Origin: Lachnospiraceae bacterium
Lineage (GTDB): Bacteria; Bacillota; Clostridia; Lachnospirales; Lachnospiraceae
Length of the DNA: 5,702 bases
Direction: 5' to 3'
NCBI GenBank assembly: GCA_014804565.1
Contig: JAAUZN010000076.1
Location: 77,364-83,065 of the forward strand
Part shown: one piece after another, positions 1 through 4,590 of the stretch
How the letters are laid out: each line of letters begins with the position of its first letter
How positions within the stretch are numbered: position 1 is the first letter of the stretch
Translations under genes and position numbers: made by a program
The notes under the pieces: model-generated
Told to the model about the DNA's origin: nothing
Databases searched by the model: none
What the model saw: the letters and a program-made list of their open reading frames with translations, nothing else

Positions 1-440
1 CCCTCTGCGCCTGCCTTCATGGTACGACCCATGCAGGATTTCATGGCACGTCTGAAGGATACACGGTTCTCAAGCTGCTGCGCAATGTTCTCCGCTACCA
101 GCTGCGCATCCTTGTCGGGTCTCTTGATCTCCTTGATGTCCACAAGAACCTTCTTGCCTGTCATCTTGGAAAGTTCCTTCTTCGTTACCTCGATCTCTGC
201 GCCGCCCTTACCGATCACGACACCGGGCTTTGCGGTATAGATAACGACTTTCACTCTGTCGGACGCTCTCTCGATCTCGATCTTAGCGATACCGGCACTG
301 TATAACTTCTTCTTTAAATACTCTCTGATATTGTAATCTTCTACTAAAAAGTCAGCAAATTCCCCGTCCGCATACCATTTGGAATCCCAATCTTTAATGA
401 TACCGACTCTCAATCCGTGTGGATTAACTTTCTGTCCCAT
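1..440 (-). CDS. rpsC: 30S ribosomal protein S3, N-terminal part (cut by window edge)
   Basis: S3 is a small-subunit protein of the 30S head. With S4 and S5 it lines the mRNA entry tunnel. I translated this region by hand: 146 codons plus two bases are present, beginning [18 protein letters not shown], the classic S3 start. A type II KH RNA-binding domain is visible, with its GxxG loop in VVIGKGG (residues 74-80), followed by the conserved segment around [20 protein letters not shown] (residues 107-126). The reading frame is still open at base 1, so roughly the last third (C-terminal domain) lies outside. The ATG at 438-440 is preceded by a strong AAGGAG (447-452) six bases upstream. It is the eighth gene of the operon, 23 nt after rplV. 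Nothing in the visible part is unusual. Confidence 0.97.
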   Translation of the reverse strand, partial: MGQKVNPHGLRVGIIKDWDSKWYADGEFADFLVEDYNIREYLKKKLYSAGIAKIEIERASDRVKVVIYTAKPGVVIGKGGAEIEVTKKELSKMTGKKVLVDIKEIKRPDKDAQLVAENIAQQLENRVSFRRAMKSCMGRTMKAGAE

Positions 441-463
441 GTTGTTCTCCTTCCTATCTGATC

Positions 464-868
464 CTATCTTGCATCGAGAACGATCGTGATATGGCTCATT
501 CTCTTCTCAATCCTGTATGCTCTACCCTGTGCTCTCGGCTGAATCCTCTTCATGGTAGGCCCCTTGTTCGCATAGCACTCTGCCACGTAAAGGTTCTCCG
601 GATTCGGGTACTTCGTGGGATCCTGACTGTATTTATACTCGGCATTTGCAATTGCCGACTCCAGCAGCTTCTTGATGATGCTGGACGCATATCTGGGATT
701 ATATGCAAGGATTCCGAGCGCTGTCTCGACATCCTTCCCCCTGATAGCATCTAACACGAAACAAGCTTTCTGTACAGACACCCGCGCATAAGATAACTTT
801 GCTGAGGGTCTTACATCCTTGTTCGCATTTCTCTCTCTCTTTATCTGGGATCTATGTCCTTTAGCCAT
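464..868 (-). CDS. rplV: 50S ribosomal protein L22
   Basis: L22 is a large-subunit protein whose long beta-hairpin reaches into the nascent-peptide exit tunnel. The 134-residue product is complete. It has a basic N-terminal extension ([17 protein letters not shown]) before the globular core (about residues 22-95). The tunnel hairpin region is seen as [21 protein letters not shown] (residues 98-118), and the protein ends with the conserved strand SHITIVL. It is longer than the Bacillus protein (about 113 residues, from memory), because of the N-terminal extension and a tyrosine/proline-rich stretch near residues 78-90. The start is supported by a perfect AAAGGAGG (878-885) nine bases upstream. 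It lies 21 nt after rpsS and 23 nt before rpsC and is surely co-transcribed with them. Confidence 0.98.
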   Translation of the reverse strand: MAKGHRSQIKRERNANKDVRPSAKLSYARVSVQKACFVLDAIRGKDVETALGILAYNPRYASSIIKKLLESAIANAEYKYSQDPTKYPNPENLYVAECYANKGPTMKRIQPRAQGRAYRIEKRMSHITIVLDAR

Positions 869-889
869 AGATTGAAGCCTCCTTTCAAA

Positions 890-1171
890 TTAGCGAACTT
901 TGGACTTTCTCTCGTCCTTATCATGTCCTCTATAAGTTCTGGTCGCCACGAACTCACCAAGCTTGTGTCCAACCATATCCTCTGTAACATATACCGGCAC
1001 GTGCTTTCTTCCGTCATGCACCGCAAAGGTGTGTCCCACGAAGGAAGGGAAAATCGTAGACCGGCGGGACCAGGTCTTGATAACCTGCTTCTGTCCCGAT
1101 GCGTTCATTGCATCTACTTTTTTCAATAAGCTCGCATCTGCAAATGGTCCCTTTTTCAGTGATCTAGCCAT
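890..1171 (-). CDS. rpsS: 30S ribosomal protein S19
   Basis: S19 sits in the head of the 30S subunit, forms a complex with S13 and contacts the A-site tRNA region and an intersubunit bridge. The 93-residue product is full length for the family. It begins [19 protein letters not shown]. The family signature around [21 protein letters not shown] (residues 40-60) is followed by [19 protein letters not shown] (residues 65-83) and a basic tail ending KSKVR. The start codon is backed by AGGAGGA (1183-1189), which overlaps the stop codon of the upstream rplB gene. The gene follows rplB by 16 nt and precedes rplV by 21 nt, the standard S10-operon order. Confidence 0.98.
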   Translation of the reverse strand: MARSLKKGPFADASLLKKVDAMNASGQKQVIKTWSRRSTIFPSFVGHTFAVHDGRKHVPVYVTEDMVGHKLGEFVATRTYRGHDKDERKSKVR

Positions 1172-1182
1172 GATATCTCATC

Positions 1183-1189
1183 TCCTCCT
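1183..1189 (-). promoter_or_regulatory. rpsS ribosome-binding site overlapping the rplB stop codon
   Basis: On the minus strand the rplB stop TAG (1188-1190) runs directly into GGAGGAG, so terminating ribosomes on rplB sit on the Shine-Dalgarno sequence of rpsS. The distance to the rpsS ATG is about 11-12 nt, slightly longer than at the other genes here. The arrangement favours translational coupling, which would keep L2 and S19 synthesis matched; the coupling itself is inferred. Confidence 0.75.
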
Positions 1190-2030
1190 ATTTAATCGCT
1201 CTACCGTCTCTTCTTCTCACAATCAGCTTGTTGGACGCTTTCTTCTTCTTACGCGTCTTCAAGCCGAGCGCGGGCTTACCCCAAGGTGTACACGGGCCCG
1301 GGCGTCCGATCGGAGCGCGGCCCTCACCACCGCCGTGCGGGTGATCGTTCGGGTTCATAACAGAACCGCGGACTGTCGGGCGGATGCCCATGTGACGCTT
1401 ACGGCCTGCCTTACCGATCTTGATCAGGTTGTGGTCTGTGTTGCCCACCGTACCAATCGTCGCTCTGCAAACGATCGGCACCATTCTCATCTCGCCGGAG
1501 GGAAGTCTCAAAGTCGCGTACTTGCCTTCCTTAGCCATCAGCTGTGCGCTGTTACCCGCGGAGCGCACCATCTGGCCGCCCTTGCCGGGATATAATTCAA
1601 CGTTGTGTACCAGTGTACCTACCGGAATCTCAGACAGAGGTAAGCAGTTTCCCACTCTGATCTCGGCCTCAGGACCGTTCATGACCTTCATGCCGTCTGT
1701 CAGTCCCTCCGGTGCAAGGATATATGCCTTCTCACCATCCTCATAGCAGATCAGCGCGATGTTAGCCGTTCTGTTGGGATCGTACTCGATACCGAGCACC
1801 TTAGCGCTGATACCGTCTTTATTTCTCTTGAAATCGATGTTTCTGTATAATCTTCTGCTTCCGCCGCCATGATGTCTCACAGTGATCTTACCCTGATTGT
1901 TACGGCCCGCATTCTTCTTTAACGAGGTACACAGTGCCTTTTCCGGCGTCTTCTTGGTGATCTCGCTGAAATCGGAACCAGTCATGTTACGTCTGGAAGG
2001 TGTATATGGGTTATATGTCTTGATTCCCAT
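1188..2030 (-). CDS. rplB: 50S ribosomal protein L2
   Basis: L2 is one of the most conserved large-subunit proteins. It is needed for subunit association and for assembly of the peptidyl-transferase centre. The 280-residue product is full length. The N-terminal OB-like domain holds [18 protein letters not shown] (residues 43-60). The SH3-like middle domain includes [22 protein letters not shown] (residues 138-159). The C-terminal loop [12 protein letters not shown] (residues 226-237) includes H230, the equivalent of the functionally important His229 of E. coli L2. The tail is very basic ([17 protein letters not shown]). The ATG is preceded by AAGGAGA (2038-2044) seven bases upstream. It lies 35 nt after rplW and 16 nt before rpsS. 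There is no truncation or frameshift. Confidence 0.99.
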   Translation of the reverse strand: MGIKTYNPYTPSRRNMTGSDFSEITKKTPEKALCTSLKKNAGRNNQGKITVRHHGGGSRRLYRNIDFKRNKDGISAKVLGIEYDPNRTANIALICYEDGEKAYILAPEGLTDGMKVMNGPEAEIRVGNCLPLSEIPVGTLVHNVELYPGKGGQMVRSAGNSAQLMAKEGKYATLRLPSGEMRMVPIVCRATIGTVGNTDHNLIKIGKAGRKRHMGIRPTVRGSVMNPNDHPHGGGEGRAPIGRPGPCTPWGKPALGLKTRKKKKASNKLIVRRRDGRAIK

Positions 2031-2065
2031 GATCTTATCTCCTTTTCTTTATGGATTTTTCTTTA

Positions 2066-2365
2066 TTAGAGTCCTGCAAAGATCTCGATATCCTTGCTGT
2101 CCTCTGTCAACTGTACGATCGCTTTCTTAGTCTTAGCGGTCTTGCCGTACACCATGCCGCGTCTCTTGGTCTTGCCGATCTGGTTCATGGTGTTGACCTT
2201 TGCAACCTTGGTGCCCTCGAACATTTTCTCCACAGCCTCTTTGATCTGCGTCTTGTTCGCTTCCGGGTGTACTAAGAAGGTGTACTTCTTCTCACTCATG
2301 CCCGCCATACTCTTTTCAGTGATCACCGGCTTGAGGATCACATCATAATACTGAATCGCTGCCAT
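2066..2365 (-). CDS. rplW: 50S ribosomal protein L23
   Basis: L23 lies at the exit of the nascent-peptide tunnel and is the docking site for trigger factor and the signal recognition particle. The 99-residue product is of normal bacterial length. It shows the N-terminal family motif [11 protein letters not shown] (residues 9-19). By position, E17 in this motif probably corresponds to the chaperone-docking glutamate of E. coli L23. The helix [13 protein letters not shown] (residues 37-49) follows, then the basic extended loop [19 protein letters not shown] (residues 64-82). Its ATG shares one base with the rplD stop codon (TAATG), so it depends on a ribosome-binding site inside rplD. It is followed after 35 nt by rplB. 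Confidence 0.98.
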   Translation of the reverse strand: MAAIQYYDVILKPVITEKSMAGMSEKKYTFLVHPEANKTQIKEAVEKMFEGTKVAKVNTMNQIGKTKRRGMVYGKTAKTKKAIVQLTEDSKDIEIFAGL

Positions 2366-2985
2366 TATGCAAACACCTCCTCGATCTTAGCTACGGCATC
2401 CTTGGTGAGTACCAGTGTATCGCCCTTCAGGACATCATATACATTGATGTTCTCAGCCACTGCCGTGTTGACTTTGGGAAGATTTCTTGCGGAGAGGATC
2501 ACGTTCTGATCCTGCTCGCCGATCACTACCATCGCCTTCTCTACCTTTAAGTTGTCCATAACTTTCTTGAAATCTTTTGTCTTAATGCTGTCAAGCTTCA
2601 GCTCTTCCAGCACGATCAGCTTGTTATCCTGCACTCTGCTGGTCAAAACCGACTTCAGCGCTGCTCTCTTCTCTTTCTTATTTAACTTGAAAGAATAATC
2701 TCTCGGTACGGGAGCAAATACAACACCGCCGCCCTTCCACTGAGGCGCTCTGGTGGAACCCTGTCTTGCGTGTCCCGTTCCTTTCTGTCTCCAAGGCTTT
2801 CTGCCGCCGCCCGATACCTCGGAGCGGGTCTTTGCTTTCTGCGTGCCCTGACGCTTATTGGCAAGGTTCTGGACTACTGCCATGTGTACCAGGTGCTCAT
2901 TGATCTCGACACCAAACACCGCATCATTCAAGTCCATCTTGCCGACTTCTTTACCTTCCATATTATAAACAGATACGTTTGCCAT
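2365..2985 (-). CDS. rplD: 50S ribosomal protein L4
   Basis: L4 is a large-subunit assembly protein whose extended loop lines the exit tunnel at the macrolide-binding region. In gamma-proteobacteria it is also the repressor of its own S10 operon through the mRNA leader. The 206-residue product is complete. The extended loop runs over about residues 44-97 and contains [21 protein letters not shown] (residues 54-74) and [14 protein letters not shown] (residues 77-90). The C-terminal globular half resembles the usual Rossmann-like fold ([22 protein letters not shown]). The GTGHAR sequence replaces the GTGRAR I recall from Bacillus and E. coli. The ATG has AAAGGAGG (2995-3002) nine bases upstream. 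Whether L4 regulates this operon is unknown, but the rpsJ leader is structured enough to ask. Confidence 0.98.
   Translation of the reverse strand: MANVSVYNMEGKEVGKMDLNDAVFGVEINEHLVHMAVVQNLANKRQGTQKAKTRSEVSGGGRKPWRQKGTGHARQGSTRAPQWKGGGVVFAPVPRDYSFKLNKKEKRAALKSVLTSRVQDNKLIVLEELKLDSIKTKDFKKVMDNLKVEKAMVVIGEQDQNVILSARNLPKVNTAVAENINVYDVLKGDTLVLTKDAVAKIEEVFA
2374..2381 (-). promoter_or_regulatory. rplW ribosome-binding site inside rplD
   Basis: The minus strand reads AGGAGGTG within the last codons of rplD, eight bases before the rplW ATG. The rplD stop and rplW start overlap as TAATG (2363-2367). Ribosomes finishing L4 can reinitiate directly on L23, so translational coupling of L4 and L23 is likely; this is inferred from the geometry. 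Confidence 0.8.
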
Positions 2986-3020
2986 CTGAATGGTCCTCCT
3001 TTCGTCCGTGACCTATGCCA

Positions 3021-3707
3021 CTATTTCGCATCTACCTTAGTGGTCTCTTTAAGGGTTACTAAGGCTTTTCTGGGTCCGGGTACAGCGCCCTTTACCAAAA
3101 TGAGATTCTTCTCTGCATCCACTCTCACGATTGTAAGGTTCTGTACTGTAACCCTGACACAACCCATGTGTCCCGGCATGCCCTTACCCTTGAATACCTT
3201 ACTGGGTGAGGAGCAGGCACCGTTGGAACCCTGATGGCGATGGAACTTGGAACCATGTGTCATAGGCCCTCTGTGCTGGCCGTGTCTCTTGATCGCGCCC
3301 TGGAATCCCTTACCTTTAGAGATCGCCGTCGCGTCCACTCTGTCGCCAGCCTCGAAGATATCCGCCTTGATCTCGCTGCCAAGTGTGTACTCTTCTGCAT
3401 TTTCAAACTTGAATTCTCTGATAAATCTCTTGCAGGAAACGCCTGCCTTATCGAAGTGTCCCTTCTGCGCCTTGTTCACGCCGTGACGGTGGATCACTTC
3501 CTTGTTGCCGCCCTTATCTTTGTTGATGATTCTTTCCTTCTTGTCCACATAGCCTACCTGCACCGCGCTGTAACCGTCGTTCTCAACGGTCTTGATCTGC
3601 GTTACTGCGCAGGGACCTGCCTGAAGTACGGTAACCGGTGTCAGTGTGCCGTCTTCGTTGAAGATTTGCGTCATTCCGACTTTTGTTGCTAAGATTGCCT
3701 TTTTCAT
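3021..3707 (-). CDS. rplC: 50S ribosomal protein L3
   Basis: L3 is an early-assembly large-subunit protein that binds near the 3' end of 23S rRNA, with a loop reaching towards the peptidyl-transferase centre. The 228-residue product begins [20 protein letters not shown] and is complete. It contains the family core [20 protein letters not shown] (residues 130-149) and the central extension [20 protein letters not shown] (residues 151-170), followed by [12 protein letters not shown]. At the position where E. coli L3 carries its methylated glutamine (SIGQNQTP), this protein has SNGACSSP, so no such modification is expected. Compared from memory with the 209-residue Bacillus protein it carries an extra basic segment, [15 protein letters not shown], at residues 63-77. 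The AGGAGGT ribosome-binding site (3719-3725) is 11 nt upstream of the ATG. Confidence 0.98.
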   Translation of the reverse strand: MKKAILATKVGMTQIFNEDGTLTPVTVLQAGPCAVTQIKTVENDGYSAVQVGYVDKKERIINKDKGGNKEVIHRHGVNKAQKGHFDKAGVSCKRFIREFKFENAEEYTLGSEIKADIFEAGDRVDATAISKGKGFQGAIKRHGQHRGPMTHGSKFHRHQGSNGACSSPSKVFKGKGMPGHMGCVRVTVQNLTIVRVDAEKNLILVKGAVPGPRKALVTLKETTKVDAK

Positions 3708-3739
3708 TCTCTTTCTTTACCTCCTGTTGTTCTACAGCG

Positions 3740-3753
3740 GACCCCGCAGGGTC
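3740..3753 (-). other. UNCG-capped hairpin in the rpsJ-rplC spacer
   Basis: The 61-nt gap between rpsJ and rplC contains, on the minus strand, GACCC-TGCG-GGGTC. This is a perfect 5-bp stem closed by C(UGCG)G, a member of the extra-stable UNCG tetraloop class. It is not followed by a U-run, so it is not an intrinsic terminator. It lies 14 nt upstream of the rplC Shine-Dalgarno sequence. An alternative fold, GCGG-GGT-CCGC, uses overlapping bases. Possible roles are 3'-end protection of an rpsJ segment or a protein contact; neither is shown. Confidence 0.5.
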
Positions 3754-3768
3754 ATCCTAGTAGGGGTT

Positions 3769-4086
3769 TTATTTGTTCTTCATCTTAATGTCGATATAGA
3801 CACCTGCAGGCATCTCCAGTCTCTGGAGCGCATCCACCGTCTTGGGGGTGGGGGTGATGATATCGATGAGTCTCTTATGAGTCCTCTGCTCAAACTGCTC
3901 TCTGGAGTCCTTATACTTATGAACAGCACGAAGAATCGTGACTACTTCCTTCTTGGTAGGAAGGGGCACAGGGCCGCTCACCTGGGATCCGTTTTTCTTA
4001 ACAGTTTCGATGATTTTCTTCGCCGATGCATCCACCAACTGATGGTCATAGGCTTTCAGGGTGATTCTCATTACTTGACTTGCCAT
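3769..4086 (-). CDS. rpsJ: 30S ribosomal protein S10 (NusE)
   Basis: S10 belongs to the head of the 30S subunit. As NusE it also joins NusB in transcription antitermination and links RNA polymerase to the ribosome through NusG. The 105-residue product is complete and near the usual length (about 102-103). It begins [21 protein letters not shown]. The ribosome-anchoring loop region [35 protein letters not shown] spans residues 38-72, split here only by normal family variation. The protein ends [15 protein letters not shown]. The start is set by AAAAGGAGG (4098-4106) with an 11-nt spacer that contains seven consecutive T residues just before the ATG. It is the first gene of the operon and is preceded by a long structured leader. 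Confidence 0.98.
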   Translation of the reverse strand: MASQVMRITLKAYDHQLVDASAKKIIETVKKNGSQVSGPVPLPTKKEVVTILRAVHKYKDSREQFEQRTHKRLIDIITPTPKTVDALQRLEMPAGVYIDIKMKNK

Positions 4087-4326
4087 AAAAAAAGTCGCCT
4101 CCTTTTCGCACTTTTAAAGCTTAAGTACGACAAGCGGTGACTGTACACTCTCCCGTGTGTGTCCTATATGCTCACGCATCTGACTACCTACACGTCGTTT
4201 CCGGCTGACCCGGACTATTATGTCTGTACAGTGACTTGTCGTCAGTTTCCTAACTTGACATTCGCTCCACGGAAAACCTGCCACGTGGGCAGCAACCTCA
4301 CGCTTCACAGCTATCATGCCACAGCA
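4087..4326 (-). promoter_or_regulatory. Structured 5' leader of the S10 operon mRNA (about 240 nt)
   Basis: The leader runs from the predicted transcription start near 4326 to the rpsJ start codon. On the minus strand, in transcript order, it shows five elements. (1) CTGCC-CACGT-GGCAG at 4292-4278, with a competing CCACG/CGTGG pairing just downstream. (2) GTC(A)AGTT-AGGA-AACTGAC at 4259-4241, a 7-bp stem with one bulge. (3) A long-range stem in two 8-bp halves, ACGACAAG (4242-4235) with CTTGTCGT (4134-4127) and ACTGTACA (4232-4225) with TGTACAGT (4147-4140). (4) Inside that stem, TCCGG-GTCAG-CCGGA (4214-4200), and CGTGT/ACACG enclosing ATGC-GTGA-GCAT (4179-4168), a GNRA-loop hairpin. (5) A pre-SD hairpin, TCGTACTT (4130-4123) with AAGTGCGA (4113-4106). 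This density of pairing is typical of cis-regulatory ribosomal-protein leaders. The ligand, possibly an operon-encoded protein such as L4, is not identifiable by eye. Confidence 0.65.
4127..4242 (-). repeat. Bipartite inverted repeat (long-range stem) in the rpsJ leader
   Basis: Two consecutive perfect 8-nt complementary pairs are separated by a small asymmetric internal loop. They are ACGACAAG/CTTGTCGT and ACTGTACA/TGTACAGT, with TC opposite CACCG between them. They close a domain of about 77 nt that holds two further hairpins. Sixteen complementary bases in register over a short leader are unlikely by chance, so this is the strongest evidence that the leader folds. Confidence 0.7.
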
Positions 4327-4332
4327 CAAATT

Positions 4333-4361
4333 AGTATATATGAAGTTTTTGGTAAATGCAA
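4333..4361 (-). promoter_or_regulatory. Sigma-A-type promoter of the S10 operon
   Basis: The minus strand has TTGCAT (4356-4361) and TATACT (4333-4338) separated by exactly 17 bp; the boxes match the TTGACA/TATAAT consensus at 4/6 and 5/6. The spacer is A-rich and an A/T-rich tract lies upstream of the -35 box and could serve as an UP-like element. The predicted start is near 4325-4327. No other candidate of equal quality lies closer to rpsJ. Confidence 0.75.
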
Positions 4362-4381
4362 GAAAAAAAGAGGAAAAGAAA
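4360..4381. other. All-purine tract between two divergent promoters
   Basis: Twenty-two consecutive purines (mostly A, with four G) fill the space between the -35 box of the S10 promoter and the -35 box of the methyltransferase promoter, reaching two bases into the former. A stiff A-tract here could act as an UP element for both promoters or bend the DNA; this is inference from composition. Confidence 0.5.
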
Positions 4382-4410
4382 TTGTTTTTTTTTCGATACA
4401 ATGTTATACT
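4382..4410 (+). promoter_or_regulatory. Sigma-A-type promoter of the methyltransferase gene
   Basis: TTGTTT (4382-4387) and TATACT (4405-4410) are separated by exactly 17 bp. The predicted start is near 4416-4418, giving a 5' UTR of about 175 nt. The -10 box is identical to that of the divergent S10 promoter. The spacer is T-rich. Confidence 0.65.
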
Positions 4411-4417
4411 GGTCGGG

Positions 4418-4547
4418 TATGGCGGACGCAGATGTAACATAAGCACTTCGTCCCTGCGCAAACTCGCGCCGTCTCGCTTCGCGAACTCGGCGCTCAGACA
4501 GTGCTACGGGACAGCAGCGTTTATGTTACGTCTGCGTAGCGGCTATA
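4418..4547 (+). repeat. Long imperfect inverted repeat / 5' UTR hairpin (about 130 nt)
   Basis: The two ends of this element are complementary. TATGGC (4418-4423) pairs with GCTATA (4542-4547). After a small internal loop, 4426-4444 pairs with 4519-4537 as 19 continuous RNA base pairs including two G-U wobbles. Further in, GTCCC (4450-4454) pairs with GGGAC (4508-4512), GCGC (4456-4459) with GTGC (4501-4504), GCGCC (4466-4470) with GGCGC (4489-4493), and TCGC-TTC-GCGA (4474-4484) forms the tip. An alternative pairing, GCACT (4443-4447) with AGTGC (4500-4504), would cross the GTCCC stem. The GC-rich core repeats short CTCG words and differs in composition from the A/T-rich flanks. This is compatible with an inserted palindromic repeat (MITE- or REP-like). 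There is no U-run after it on either strand, so it is not a plain terminator. Confidence 0.65.
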
Positions 4548-4556
4548 TTTCAACAT

Positions 4557-4562
4557 TATAAT
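4557..4562 (+). promoter_or_regulatory. Isolated consensus -10 box after the hairpin
   Basis: A perfect TATAAT lies ten bases past the 130-nt hairpin, but no recognisable -35 box is found at 16-18 bp spacing. If used, it would give a short leader (about 22 nt) that lacks the hairpin. The A/T-rich surroundings make a chance match quite possible. Confidence 0.25.
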
Positions 4563-4590
4563 AATGATATCATAAGGATGAGCAAAAATC

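Noticed and set aside
963..1595. A 210-codon open frame on the plus strand opposite rpsS and rplB.
   Set aside because: It is antisense to two clear ribosomal-protein genes, resembles no known protein, and has arginine- and serine-rich shadow composition.
2986..3020. GGTC/GACC complementarity around the rplD ribosome-binding site.
   Set aside because: Only four base pairs enclose the SD in a 14-nt loop; too weak to call a regulatory structure.
4087..4097. GCGAC followed by seven T residues right before the rpsJ ATG, resembling an intrinsic terminator tail.
   Set aside because: The only upstream complement is GTCG at 4128-4131, giving a 4-bp stem with a loop of about 30 nt. The T-run is simply the spacer between the ribosome-binding site and the start codon.
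3646..4140. A 164-codon open frame on the plus strand opposite rplC, rpsJ and the leader.
   Set aside because: It is a shadow of the real minus-strand genes, with no ribosome-binding site and no recognisable domain.
4114..4317. A 67-codon open frame inside the rpsJ leader (minus strand, beginning MIAVKREVAAHVAGF), extendable upstream to 4461.
   Set aside because: It has no ribosome-binding site, its longer form would start upstream of the promoter, and it coincides with bases engaged in RNA stems. It is better explained as a by-product of the structured leader. A leader peptide is not excluded; ribosome profiling would decide.
4159..4437. A 92-codon plus-strand open frame, and a further one at 4316-4561, across the divergent promoter region.
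   Set aside because: They run through both promoters and the inverted repeat, lack credible ribosome-binding sites and have no protein-like pattern.
4400..4557. Extension of the inverted repeat outward through AATGTT (4400-4405) and AACATT (4552-4557).
   Set aside because: The extra 6-bp match lies beyond an unpaired gap, includes the -10 box and is in A/T-rich sequence where chance matches are common. No clear target-site duplication was found at the element ends.
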